From assembly GCA_016125475.1 (NCBI GenBank), contig WGLR01000036.1, positions 62,001-126,000 of the forward strand: a DNA stretch of 64,000 bases. The letters are read 5' to 3'. The translations under genes were made by a program, and so were the position numbers. Source of the stretch: Betaproteobacteria bacterium (GTDB lineage: Bacteria; Pseudomonadota; Gammaproteobacteria; Burkholderiales; Ga0077523). Positions 1 through 8,421 of the stretch are shown in pieces (positions within the stretch are counted from its first letter, which is position 1; each line of letters opens with the position of its first letter). Below the pieces are notes generated by a model. The model saw only the letters and a program-made list of their open reading frames with translations. It was not told the DNA's origin and made no database searches.

Positions 1-228
1 GGCGGGCACTCGCTGCTCGCGATGAAGGTGGTGGACCGCTTCCGGAAGGCGACGGGGCGCAGCATGCAGCCCGGCGAACTGTTCCAGCAGACCGTCGGCC
101 AGATCGCCGCGCACCATTCGGCCGCCGGCCAGGCACCTGCGACACCGGCTCCGGCCGAGGCCGCGGCGTCCGCAGGCGGGCTGCGGTCCGTGTTCGGGAA
201 ACTCTTCGACAGGAAGGGCCGGGGATGA
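1..228 (+). CDS. C-terminal end of an acyl/peptidyl carrier protein (5' partial)
   Basis: The reading frame is open from the first base and encodes a carrier-domain motif, GGHSLLA, whose serine (codon 4) would carry the 4'-phosphopantetheine arm. About 75 residues remain. They form the last helices of the carrier fold and then an Ala/Pro-rich tail. The protein start, and any ligase or condensation domains before it, lie outside the window. The stop overlaps the start of the next gene (ATGA), so it is probably co-translated with the downstream hydrolase. A carrier protein next to two alpha/beta hydrolases is the arrangement of exosortase-A-associated polysaccharide loci. It could also be the end of a larger NRPS-like protein. 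Confidence 0.8.
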   Translation, partial: GGHSLLAMKVVDRFRKATGRSMQPGELFQQTVGQIAAHHSAAGQAPATPAPAEAAASAGGLRSVFGKLFDRKGRG

Positions 229-1052
229 CGCACGCCGACACCGTCGTTTCCGCGGCCGCTTCGGCGCGGGACCGCATCGAGCCGGTACTGGTCGGTGATC
301 CCGGAAGCCGGATCTTCGTGTGCCGGCACGTTCCGCAGACGCCCCGTCACCCGGCGCGACTTGTCGTGCTCTGCTATCCGCTCGCGCACGAATACGAACG
401 CTGTCACCGCGCCGTCCGCCAGCTTGCCGTCGCGCTCGCGCGGGCCGGTCTGCACGTCGTGCGATTCGACTATCGTGGCACCGGCGATTCCGATGGCGAA
501 CCCGAAGACGTCTCCCTGGACGCGCTCTGCGAGGACGCGAACCGTGCGATCGCGCACGGCCTGCGACTGTCGGGGGCATCGGACGTCGCGCTGTTCGGCG
601 TCCGGGCCGGCGCGACGGTGGCGGCGCGCGTCGCGGCAGCGCGCACCGACGTGACGGACGTCGTCTTCTGGAGTGCCGTGACGGACGGTGCCGCGCTGCG
701 ACAGGAGTGGCTGGAACTCCAGCACCGCTTCGAGGCGGGCATGGGTTTCCCGGCCAGTGACGACCCCCCGCCCGAGATTCTCGGCATGCCCCTGTCCCGC
801 GCGCTCGTGGACGGACTCCTGGCCGGCCCCGTCGCCTGTCCCTTCGGTGAAAGGGGCAGCGTCCGGCGCGCGCTCTGGCTCGGAGAAGCCGTGGACGGTG
901 GCTGGGACGAGGCGATGCGTCGCGCCGGCATCGCCGTCACGCGCAGCGACACCGACGTTGCCGTACCCTGGCGTCAGGAACCGTCGGAGGCCGTCGTGCC
1001 CGTCCCCCTGCTGAACGAGATCGTGTCATGGCTCTCGACATCGAAGGCGTGA
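225..1052 (+). CDS. alpha/beta hydrolase, resembling exosortase A system-associated hydrolase 2
   Basis: This is a 275-residue alpha/beta hydrolase-like protein with the FDYRGTGDS strand-turn around residues 81-89. The nucleophile elbow, normally GxSxG, reads G-V-R-A-G at residues 125-129, so arginine 127 sits where the catalytic serine should be. The YPLAHEYERC segment near residue 51 resembles the PPFAEEMN block of the hydrolase-2 family. The gene overlaps the upstream carrier gene by four bases and the next hydrolase by 25. Inference: it works with the carrier protein in acyl transfer or trimming, or as a non-catalytic partner. Whether it is enzymatically active is uncertain because of the missing nucleophile. 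Confidence 0.7.
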   Translation: MTHADTVVSAAASARDRIEPVLVGDPGSRIFVCRHVPQTPRHPARLVVLCYPLAHEYERCHRAVRQLAVALARAGLHVVRFDYRGTGDSDGEPEDVSLDALCEDANRAIAHGLRLSGASDVALFGVRAGATVAARVAAARTDVTDVVFWSAVTDGAALRQEWLELQHRFEAGMGFPASDDPPPEILGMPLSRALVDGLLAGPVACPFGERGSVRRALWLGEAVDGGWDEAMRRAGIAVTRSDTDVAVPWRQEPSEAVVPVPLLNEIVSWLSTSKA

Positions 1053-1969
1053 AGGAACGCGTCGTCCGGCTGGGACCGGACAGGACGCTCGTGGGCATTC
1101 TCACCGAGCCCGCCGGCCGTGCGCGTGCCGGTGACACCGCGCTCGTGCTCCTCAATTCCGGCCTGATCCACCGGGTCGGGCCCTCGCGTCTGTACGTCCG
1201 TCTCGCGCGCCGGCTCGCGGCGCTCGGCATGCCCGTCCTGCGGCTCGATCTGTCGAGCCTCGGCGACAGCGACGTGCGCGCGGACAACCTGCCCCTGCTC
1301 GAGGCGATCGTGCAGGATCCCCGCGACGCCATGAACGACCTCGCGGTCGCCGGCTATCGCCGGTTCGTCCTGTTCGGCATCTGCTCCGGGGCCTATGCGG
1401 CGTTCAAGACTGCCTGCGCCGACGAGCGCGTCGCGGGCGCGATACTCGTGAACCCGCAGGACTTCGTGGGTGACCCGGAATGGGTTTCCCACGCGTGGGC
1501 GCAGCGCTACTGGTCGAAATCCCTGTTCAGCCCGCGAGCGTGGCTGAATCTTCTCACCGGTCGCATCGAGTACCGGCGCCTCTTCACCGTGCTCTGGCGG
1601 CAGGCGACGCGGCTCGTGCGCGGCGGCGGGTCGAAGGTCGAGGACACGACCCGCGGCCTGAAGGCCGAACTGGATGCCGTGCTGGCCCGTGGCGCGCGAT
1701 TGCAGATGATCTTCTCGGCCGGGGACGTGAGCGTCGAGCAGTTCAGCATGATCCTCGGGCGGGACCTGTTCGACGCGTCCGCGCCGGACGAACTCGCCGC
1801 CCTGCAGCTCGACGATACCGACCATCTCTTCAGCCGCAGGGCTGACCAGGACCGGCTCGTCGACGGCGTCGTGGCGTGGCTCGAGTCGGGCCGTGAACTG
1901 GGGACGGCGTCGAGGGAAGGCTCTGCGCAGACCGGAAGTCCGTCGCCCGCGCGTGCCGCGGCGTCCTAG
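1028..1969 (+). CDS. alpha/beta hydrolase with a GxCxG nucleophile elbow (carrier-linked)
   Basis: This 313-residue alpha/beta hydrolase has the LDLSSLGDSD turn near residues 73-82 and an elbow reading G-I-C-S-G at residues 117-121. Cysteine 119 therefore occupies the nucleophile position, as in dienelactone hydrolases. A plausible acid (FSAGDVS) and a plausible histidine (DDTDHLF) lie in the C-terminal third. It overlaps the preceding hydrolase and is the last gene of the plus-strand group, so it is likely co-expressed with the carrier protein. The expected role is hydrolysis or transfer of a carrier-bound acyl group in exopolysaccharide or exosortase metabolism. The exact substrate cannot be read from the sequence. 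Confidence 0.7.
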   Translation: MALDIEGVKERVVRLGPDRTLVGILTEPAGRARAGDTALVLLNSGLIHRVGPSRLYVRLARRLAALGMPVLRLDLSSLGDSDVRADNLPLLEAIVQDPRDAMNDLAVAGYRRFVLFGICSGAYAAFKTACADERVAGAILVNPQDFVGDPEWVSHAWAQRYWSKSLFSPRAWLNLLTGRIEYRRLFTVLWRQATRLVRGGGSKVEDTTRGLKAELDAVLARGARLQMIFSAGDVSVEQFSMILGRDLFDASAPDELAALQLDDTDHLFSRRADQDRLVDGVVAWLESGRELGTASREGSAQTGSPSPARAAAS

Positions 1970-2240
1970 CCCGCGTTTGTCACAGGTCGGCTCCGCCATG
2001 CGGCCGCGACCGATTGACCGGCCGACGACGTACCGCGCGGCACACGCATTCGAACAGGCAACGGGCTGCGGAGACGCCGCCGCGCCCCCAGACCGGCCAT
2101 TCCCGGCATGTCCGTCCCGTCGTCATGTCGGATGGCGACACGGCGTCCGAGCCGGGACTGCCTCGACCTGAACGCGCCGCCGGCTCGCGACGCCGCGAGA
2201 AATGCGGGCTCGCGCGCGGTGCGGGAGCCCGGACGCTTCG

Positions 2241-3140
2241 TCAGCTCGTGGCGCGAGCCTTCCGGACGACCTTGCGCAGGGAAACGGCCGTGCCGTACTT
2301 GATACGGTCCGCGAGCGGACTGGCTCCGACATGTGACGGATTCACGCCCAGCCGGCGCAACGTCCGGTTTGCCATGTGCGTGAGCTTCTTGCGGAACTCC
2401 GCCTGGGTATAGACGCTGAAGAGGACGGACAGCGTCACCTCGTCACCGTTGCCGACCCAGTGCGGGCAGAACGCCGGCTGGTAGCCGGACATCCCGGGAC
2501 CCAGCTGGAAGCCCTGACCCCGCTCCTCGAATTCGGGACGGTACTTCAGGAAGCGCCCCTCGCCGGTGTAGCGGGACGCGTGTTCGCGCGCGATCTCGGG
2601 CAGGATCTCCTGGTCGTCGTTCGGAAACACGTTCAGCTGCTTCGAACCGTACACCTGCATCAGGAAGTTGTGCTCGAGATCGACGTGGAACGGCACGACG
2701 CTGCGGCCGCTCGCGAGGAAGATGCCGGTCGTTGCCATGATGACCTCGCGTCCCGGGCCCGCGAGCGCCGGAGCGATCCGTGCCATGAAGGCGTCGAGGG
2801 CGGCGGCGAATCCCGGGTCGTGGTCCTCGAGGCTCAGCACCACCACGTGCAGGGATCGCGCGGCGAGCTGCTCGGCGAGCGGCTCCGGTCCGAACGGGAT
2901 GCGCGGAATCGACCCGAAGTCGGGGTCGGTGCCGGGCGTACGCACGAACACCTTCTCGGGTGGCAGGCGACGCAGCATGCGGTCGAGTGCCGGCAGTTCC
3001 AGGTCGAGATTCGAGATGTCGACCCAGTGATTCGTGTGGTAGAACGGCGCGTGGCCCCACGATTCCCGGAGTCGGACGACGGGATCGACGTCGGATCCGA
3101 TCGGTGGCACGACCCGGGCGGCGGGCAGATCGAGTTTCAT
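2241..3140 (-). CDS. JmjC/cupin-like Fe(II)/2-oxoglutarate oxygenase family protein
   Basis: This 299-residue protein has a cupin/JmjC-type iron site. His152 and Asp154 form the HxD pair in PFHVDLEHN, with a lysine at 167 (GSKQLNVF) and a candidate second histidine at 227 (CPHWVGNGDEV). These fit the double-stranded beta-helix oxygenases that hydroxylate proteins, peptides or small molecules. The gene faces the upstream hydrolase across about 270 bases and is divergent from the GT2 gene, inside a polysaccharide locus. It may tailor a sugar, lipid or peptide of that pathway, which is inference. No signal peptide is visible, so it is probably cytoplasmic. Confidence 0.75.
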   Translation of the reverse strand: MKLDLPAARVVPPIGSDVDPVVRLRESWGHAPFYHTNHWVDISNLDLELPALDRMLRRLPPEKVFVRTPGTDPDFGSIPRIPFGPEPLAEQLAARSLHVVVLSLEDHDPGFAAALDAFMARIAPALAGPGREVIMATTGIFLASGRSVVPFHVDLEHNFLMQVYGSKQLNVFPNDDQEILPEIAREHASRYTGEGRFLKYRPEFEERGQGFQLGPGMSGYQPAFCPHWVGNGDEVTLSVLFSVYTQAEFRKKLTHMANRTLRRLGVNPSHVGASPLADRIKYGTAVSLRKVVRKARATS

Positions 3141-3382
3141 CGAGGTCTCTTTTCCTTGGAATCCGTGGCCCGGAACCGGTGCAAGAACCGAGCCGACGGG
3201 ATACGCCGGTACAGTCCTGTCACCATGCGTCGCGGGGACACACGCCGCACGGCCGGACAGCTCCCGGTCGCACGGCAGTCTAACGCACCCGATCGCGGCG
3301 CGGTGAGCGCGTCACGGTCGGGATCCGGAACCGGTGGCCCGATGCTTGCTGCCACGGTGCCATCGCAGGACGATTCATAACC

Positions 3383-4462
3383 GTGCCGTACATCCCTTCC
3401 GAACCCGGGGCCGCACCGGCCGCAGATCGCCGTCGCCGCACCGTCGCACTGCTCATGCCGGCGCGCAACGAGGAACGTTCCGTCGTGCCGACGCTCGAGG
3501 CGGTGTTCGCGTCGAGCCGCCTGCCGGACGAGATCGTCGTCGCCGACGGCGGTTCGACCGACGAGACCGTGTCCCTGATCGGGCGCTATCGCGACTGCGG
3601 CGTGCCGATACGCATCGTGGACAACCCGGAGATCTACGCGGGCGCCGGGCGCAACCATGCGGCGGCCGCCTCGACGAGCGAGATCCTGCTGTTCCTGGAC
3701 TTCGGCAACATCATCGAGCCCGACTGGATCGGGGAGATGGTCGCGCCGCTGGAAGAGGATCCGTCCCTCGACGGCGTGGGCGGCATGTTCGTGCCCGACG
3801 AGACTAGCGACTACGAGCACTGCGTGGCGGCCATCCAGTACCTGGAACCGCTTCTGGCGGGGCGCCTGAGCCTGGCGGAGAAGCGCGCGCGCATGCCGGC
3901 CGAGCATCGCCTCGGGGGGCTGGGCGCCGCAGTCACGCGGTCGTGCTGGGTACGCTGCTCGGGGCAGCCTGCCTGGCTGCGCGCCGGGGAGGATCAGCTT
4001 TTCGGGCGCAAGCTGAACGCGATGAACGCACGGCTCACGGGTGCTCCCGCGGCCGTCCTGCGGCATCACATGCGTGACAATCCGCGTGCGCTGTACCACC
4101 AGAATTTCGTCTACGCGCGTGGTGACGGCAGGACCGCGCACTCGCAGCCACACTATCGCCGGCTCTTCTGGCTCTATGCGGCGGTCGTGGCCTCGATGAT
4201 CGTGAGCCCGTGGTCGCTCGTGGCGCCTGCCGCGGGCCTGGGACTGCTCGCGATGCATCTCGTCACACAGGGCTACCGTCGCCTCCTCGTCGCCGACGGC
4301 GGCATCCGGTCGTGGCGGCTGCTCCTGCTCGTGCCGGCGGTGGTGTTTCCGAAGGACGCGGGGACCATGGCCGGCTACGTCGCAGGCTGCTGGGACTGGC
4401 TGGTGCGCCCGGAGTATCGTCGCCGCTATCGCGAATACATGTCCGCCGCGCGCGAGGGCTGA
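3383..4462 (+). CDS. glycosyltransferase family 2
   Basis: This 359-residue GT-A enzyme opens with the family 2 nucleotide-sugar core: LLMPARNEE near residues 28-36, then VVADGGSTDETVSLI. The metal-binding region follows as LFLDFGN. The last third has two or three hydrophobic stretches (around YAAVVASMIVSPW and LGLLAMHLV), so the enzyme is probably membrane-anchored on the cytoplasmic side. It would add a sugar to a lipid-linked polysaccharide repeat unit. Its stop lies only 13 bases from the convergent WecG-family gene. Donor and acceptor cannot be assigned. Confidence 0.88.
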   Translation: MPYIPSEPGAAPAADRRRRTVALLMPARNEERSVVPTLEAVFASSRLPDEIVVADGGSTDETVSLIGRYRDCGVPIRIVDNPEIYAGAGRNHAAAASTSEILLFLDFGNIIEPDWIGEMVAPLEEDPSLDGVGGMFVPDETSDYEHCVAAIQYLEPLLAGRLSLAEKRARMPAEHRLGGLGAAVTRSCWVRCSGQPAWLRAGEDQLFGRKLNAMNARLTGAPAAVLRHHMRDNPRALYHQNFVYARGDGRTAHSQPHYRRLFWLYAAVVASMIVSPWSLVAPAAGLGLLAMHLVTQGYRRLLVADGGIRSWRLLLLVPAVVFPKDAGTMAGYVAGCWDWLVRPEYRRRYREYMSAAREG

Positions 4463-4475
4463 AGCCCGGTCGCGT

Positions 4476-5279
4476 TCAGGAGGGCTGATCGTCCCGTCGC
4501 GCTGACGTGCGTCGCTTCGCGGCGCGCGAGCACACTTCCCTGGCGATGATCTGCGGAAAGATCAGGAAGTCGCGGCCATAGCGGCGCCAGAGCCGCCTGG
4601 GGTCGGAACACAGGCGGTACAGCCACTCCAGTCCGCGGCGGCGCATCCATTCCGGCGCGCGCTGCTGTTCTCCCGCGAGGAAGTCGATCGTCGCACCCGC
4701 GCAGATCGCGACCATCGGCGCGAGGGCCCTGCAGTGACGTTCGATCCAGAGTTCCTGCTTGGGCGCTCCGAAGCCGAGCACGAGCAGGTTGGCACCGGAC
4801 TCGTTCACCTGCCGCACGATGCGCGCACACTCGTCCGCGTCGTGTTCGAAGCCGAGCGGCGGGCTGTACTGTCCTGCCACTTCCACCTCGGGCCAGCGCT
4901 CCCGCACCGCCTGCGCTGCACGGGATCCCACTTCCGGTCTCGCGCCGAGCAGGAACACGCGGACGCGGGTGTGCCCGCTGCTCAGATCGAAGAGCGCCGG
5001 CACGAGGTCGCTGCCGGGCACGGCTTCGGGGATGTCCGCTCCGAGTGCGCGCGCGACCCATATGATGGGCTTGCCGTCGATGAGCATCATGTCCGCGCCT
5101 TCGCAGGCGCGTCGCATCGCCGGGTTGCGGTGAATCTGCACCAGCACGTCCACGTTGACCGTGGAGACATACCGGCAATGTTCGAGCGCGTCGCCGCGAC
5201 GGATCGAACCGGCAATGCGGCGCGCCGCTTCCCGCAGACCATGGAGGTCGAAGGTCATGTCGAACAGACGCGACTTCAT
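4476..5279 (-). CDS. WecG/TagA/CpsF family glycosyltransferase
   Basis: This 267-residue protein has the signature of the WecG/TagA/CpsF family (GT26), with GFGAPKQELWIERH in the middle and YSPPLGF before it. Family members transfer a second sugar, often N-acetylmannosaminuronic acid or N-acetylmannosamine, onto undecaprenyl-diphosphate-linked GlcNAc. Here it probably acts early in repeat-unit assembly. The protein is cytoplasmic or peripheral, with a basic C-terminus. The upstream ribosome-binding site is weak. The donor sugar is unknown. Family assignment is firm. Confidence 0.92.
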   Translation of the reverse strand: MKSRLFDMTFDLHGLREAARRIAGSIRRGDALEHCRYVSTVNVDVLVQIHRNPAMRRACEGADMMLIDGKPIIWVARALGADIPEAVPGSDLVPALFDLSSGHTRVRVFLLGARPEVGSRAAQAVRERWPEVEVAGQYSPPLGFEHDADECARIVRQVNESGANLLVLGFGAPKQELWIERHCRALAPMVAICAGATIDFLAGEQQRAPEWMRRRGLEWLYRLCSDPRRLWRRYGRDFLIFPQIIAREVCSRAAKRRTSARRDDQPS

Positions 5280-5659
5280 CGGTCCGTGACCGGCGCGGGC
5301 GCCTCGTGGTGCCTGGCGTGGACGGACCCGCTCGCGGGGCGCGGGACGCCCGAACGTGTCGCGGCCCCGGCGGGCCGCGACGCGCGCAGGCTCGCGCTCG
5401 TGACGTGGCCGACGCGGGGGCTCGGGGTGGCGGTGGGTCGTTCAGGAAGGTTCACGAGACGGCTTTGTTGTTGGCTGGCGCGGACGCCAGTTCGTGATCT
5501 GTGGGGAACCGGTCAAGCAACAATCAATCCCGTACAGGCGACGATGCGCCACCCCCGTCTCGTGGAACGGGCGGCCGTCGCCGGGATGGTGGATCCTCGG
5601 GAAGGACCTGTCGACACGACGCGCCCCCTCAGGCACGCGTCGCGCCGCCCTGCATCACG
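5280..5659. other. 380-base intergenic region, no gene seen
   Basis: This lies between the start of the WecG-family gene and the stop of the GH26 gene, both on the minus strand. The open frames in it are short and have no recognisable motif. It should carry the promoter for the WecG-family gene, but no convincing -35/-10 pair was found. Confidence 0.5.
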
Positions 5660-6721
5660 TCAGGGGGTCTGTGTTCGCCAGTCGAGCTGCCCGAGCGAGA
5701 GTACGTTCGTATCCTTCATGAGCGCGTTCGCGTTCGGGAAGTCCACGATCGCTCGCTTGTTTCCGGGCCAGCTGTGCCAGTACATGAAGTAGCTCAGGCG
5801 CGGATAGGCGGTCTTCAGGCCGAGCGTGAACCGGTTGTCGAAGGGCGCGTTCGAGTTGTTCTGCGGCCCCCACTCGGTCATCGCGACCGGCTTGCCGAGG
5901 CTCACGGCCTGCGTGTAGCTGCCGCGGCTGCCGACGATGCTCATGTCGTTCGTGTAGCAGTCGAGGCCCACGACGTCCACGTAGGCGGATCCGGGGTAGT
6001 AGTAGGTGACCGACTTGAGATCGCTGCTGTCCTGGCAGTTGGGGGCATACACCCAGAGCAGATTGTCGAGTCCCTTTACATTGACGAAGTAGTCGTACAT
6101 CTGCGTCCACAGCCGCTTGTACTGCGCGGGCGTAACCCAGCGGCCGTTGTCGTTGCCTCCCCACCAGAACCAGCCGCCGTTGGCCTCGTGAAGCGGACGC
6201 CACAGGACGATCACGCCCGCCTGCTTGAGACGGTTCAGGACGCCGTAGACGTTGTCCAGCACCTGCATCCAGCGCTGGTTGGCCTGCGTGCCGGGCGAGA
6301 AGATCTGGTCGAAGTCGGCATTGCTGACGTCCCAGGGATCGCCGCCCGTCATGGGGTTCTCGGGACTCATGCTGAGGGTGATCAGACCACCGTTGTTCCA
6401 GTAGCTGGTCATGTAGTCGATGGCGCCGCCCGGCACGGAACCGACCAGCTTGAACCCGAGGTCTATTCCGAGAATTGCGGGATACTTGCCGGTGGACGTC
6501 ACCAGCCCGCTGATGTACTGGTCACCCTGACTGCCGTCCGCGTGCCCGGCGTTCTGCCCGCTCAGCATCTCGTTCGGCGACTGGCCGATCCTGGTCAGGT
6601 AGGCGAGCAGCTTCGCGCGGGCTTCGCTGTTGGTCATGGCCGCGTGAGCGTCGGGCGCGCCGAATGGAACCACCGCGGCGAGAGTAGCGACCGCCAATAC
6701 TGCACGCAGGAATTTCATCAT
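5660..6721 (-). CDS. secreted glycoside hydrolase family 26 (beta-mannanase-like)
   Basis: This 353-residue protein has a cleavable signal peptide (basic start, hydrophobic core, Ala-x-Ala near residue 28) and a GH26 (beta/alpha)8 domain filling the rest. The acid/base glutamate is Glu179 in WRPLHEANGG, followed by WFWWG. The nucleophile is Glu283 in AMTEWGP. Family enzymes cut beta-1,4-mannan, and some act on related beta-1,3-linked glucans or xylans. Lying within glycosyltransferase genes, it may trim or turn over the organism's own polysaccharide, or release a mannose-containing one. No carbohydrate-binding module is present. Substrate is inferred from family only. Confidence 0.9.
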   Translation of the reverse strand: MMKFLRAVLAVATLAAVVPFGAPDAHAAMTNSEARAKLLAYLTRIGQSPNEMLSGQNAGHADGSQGDQYISGLVTSTGKYPAILGIDLGFKLVGSVPGGAIDYMTSYWNNGGLITLSMSPENPMTGGDPWDVSNADFDQIFSPGTQANQRWMQVLDNVYGVLNRLKQAGVIVLWRPLHEANGGWFWWGGNDNGRWVTPAQYKRLWTQMYDYFVNVKGLDNLLWVYAPNCQDSSDLKSVTYYYPGSAYVDVVGLDCYTNDMSIVGSRGSYTQAVSLGKPVAMTEWGPQNNSNAPFDNRFTLGLKTAYPRLSYFMYWHSWPGNKRAIVDFPNANALMKDTNVLSLGQLDWRTQTP

Positions 6722-7112
6722 CGAGAGTTGCCTCCATCGGATGTTCGCTTCGAGGTGCGTTTCGGCGAACGGAATTCGAATCGGTTCGAGACTGTCACTG
6801 GACGAGGTTGCCTGTCAATGGCGTGGCCGTCACGCGTCGGCGCAAACCCGGGTGCGGGGGTGACTTCCGGTCGCGACGGTGACGGCACGATTCGTGCGGC
6901 CGGTCCGTCGACCGTCCGGTTCCGTGCCCGCACCTTCTCGATGTTCGCGCGACACGCCACGGACGGGACGGGAAGCGTCCCGGACCGCGACGTTCGTGTC
7001 CGGTTCCTCCGAGTTGGAGTTCCTGGCCGTGGCGGAGTTCGGCAGATTGCGCGCGGGCCGTTAGACTGGATCCTGAACGACTTTGCACGAGAAACATCGA
7101 GGTGACCGGGCC
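6722..7112. promoter_or_regulatory. 391-base divergent intergenic region
   Basis: This separates the GH26 gene (minus) from the GT9 gene (plus), so promoters for both should lie here. The sequence CGAGGTG, eight bases before the ATG at 7113, is the likely ribosome-binding site of the GT9 gene. No clear sigma-70 hexamer pair was found. Confidence 0.4.
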
Positions 7113-8351
7113 ATGCCGGACCAGAATAAATCCAGATCCAGAAGCATTCCGGCCGCCGATGCGGCCGGTGCGGTGTCGGTGACGGGCGACGTGCTCGCCC
7201 CGAAGTTCGGCGACCTCTTCGTCGACTGCCGGTGGTTTCGCGCGGACAGACCGTGTGCGCCCAATCTCGAGCACGGAAACGTCTGCGGATCCTGCAACCG
7301 GTACGAAGCGCAGTCCGGTCTCGTTCTGATCGTGAAGCTCGGTGCTGCCGGCGACATCATCCGCACGTCGACGGTGCTGCCCGGCCTGCGCAGGCGTCAC
7401 GCGGGTGCCCGCCTCGTGTGGATTTGCGATGCGGAACACCGGGAGGCCGCCTCCATGCTGGAGGGTGTCGACGAGATCCTCTCCTACGACGCCGAGGGAA
7501 TCCTCAGGGCGACCACGCTGGAGTGGGACTGCGTCGTGAACCTCAGCAACGACGTCCGCTCCGCGACGCTCGCGGGCGCGTGCCGGGCGCGGCGACACGA
7601 CGGATTCACGCTCGACGAGCGCGGCAGACTGCTCGCCCTGAACGAGTGGGCGCGCTACTGGCTCACGCTCGCGTCGTTCAATGCCGCGAAGCAGGCGAAC
7701 CGCCTGTCGTTCCAGGAGATCATGTATCGCATCCTTGCCCTCGACGGGACCATCGAGCGGCCCGCGCTGCGCGTCGAGGACCGGGAACGGCGGAGTGTCG
7801 GGGAGTGGGTGAGCGCGCAGGGTGCTCGCGACGTGCTCGTGGGGATCAACGTCGGCAGCGGCGCGAGGTGGCCGAAGAAGATGCTCGCGTCCGGACAGAT
7901 CGCCGAACTGTGCACGCTGATGCTGCGCGCCCGTCCGGGCATGTGCATCGTGCTCCTCGGTGGCCCCATGGAGACCGGCAAGGTCGCCGCGATCCGGCAG
8001 ATCGTGAACGATGCACGGGTCGTCGCATGGGAGACGGGCAGCAGCCTCGGCCGCTTCGCGGCCATGATCGACGCGTGTGACCTGCTCGTCACGGGGGACA
8101 CGCTCGCGCTGCACGTCGCCTGCGCGACGGACACCCCGACGATGCTCGTGATGGGGCCGACGAGTGCTGCGGAACTGCACGATTACGACGGGCTCGTCAC
8201 CAAGATCGCCGTCCCCGACCTCGAGTGTCTGACCTGCTACTCCGACTGCGACAAGCCGAGGACCTGCATGTCCGCCCTGTCCATGACGGCACTCGCGGGC
8301 ATGGCGATCGGCAGGCTCGGTGAAACGGTGCCTGCCGTGGATCGGCAGTGA
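7113..8351 (+). CDS. glycosyltransferase family 9 (heptosyltransferase-like) with Cys-rich ends
   Basis: This GT-B enzyme of about 412 residues has the GT9 opening motif LIVKLGAAGDIIRTSTVLPGL and the later donor-site pattern VGINVGSG, VLLGGP, then LVTGDTLALHVA and TPTMLVMGPT. Family members transfer heptose or other sugars to lipid-linked acceptors. The ATG at 7113 is preferred over the TTG at 7083 because CGAGGTG lies eight bases before it. Two cysteine clusters flank the fold, one before it (DCRWF...PCAPN...VCGSCNRY) and one after it (CLTCYSDCDKPRTCM). They look like a metal or zinc site, which is not standard for GT9 enzymes. Confidence 0.85.
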   Translation: MPDQNKSRSRSIPAADAAGAVSVTGDVLAPKFGDLFVDCRWFRADRPCAPNLEHGNVCGSCNRYEAQSGLVLIVKLGAAGDIIRTSTVLPGLRRRHAGARLVWICDAEHREAASMLEGVDEILSYDAEGILRATTLEWDCVVNLSNDVRSATLAGACRARRHDGFTLDERGRLLALNEWARYWLTLASFNAAKQANRLSFQEIMYRILALDGTIERPALRVEDRERRSVGEWVSAQGARDVLVGINVGSGARWPKKMLASGQIAELCTLMLRARPGMCIVLLGGPMETGKVAAIRQIVNDARVVAWETGSSLGRFAAMIDACDLLVTGDTLALHVACATDTPTMLVMGPTSAAELHDYDGLVTKIAVPDLECLTCYSDCDKPRTCMSALSMTALAGMAIGRLGETVPAVDRQ

Positions 8352-8368
8352 TCGGCGCGACGATCGCC

Positions 8369-8421
8369 CGCTGACGGTCCGCGGGAAGCGTCCGGGACCG
8401 GACGGTACGCCTCCGTCAGCG
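8369..8421. terminator. nested inverted repeats between convergent genes
   Basis: An outer perfect 9-base inverted repeat (CGCTGACGG at 8369-8377, CCGTCAGCG at 8413-8421) encloses a tight 7-base hairpin (CGTCCGG, GA, CCGGACG at 8389-8404). It lies in the gap between the GT9 and GT4 genes and takes in the GT4 stop codon. There is no U-tract, so a two-way stabiliser or terminator is inferred. Confidence 0.5.

Noticed and set aside
5280-5659. Small open frames in the WecG-GH26 gap
   Set aside because: They lack a ribosome-binding site, motif or compositional signal of coding.
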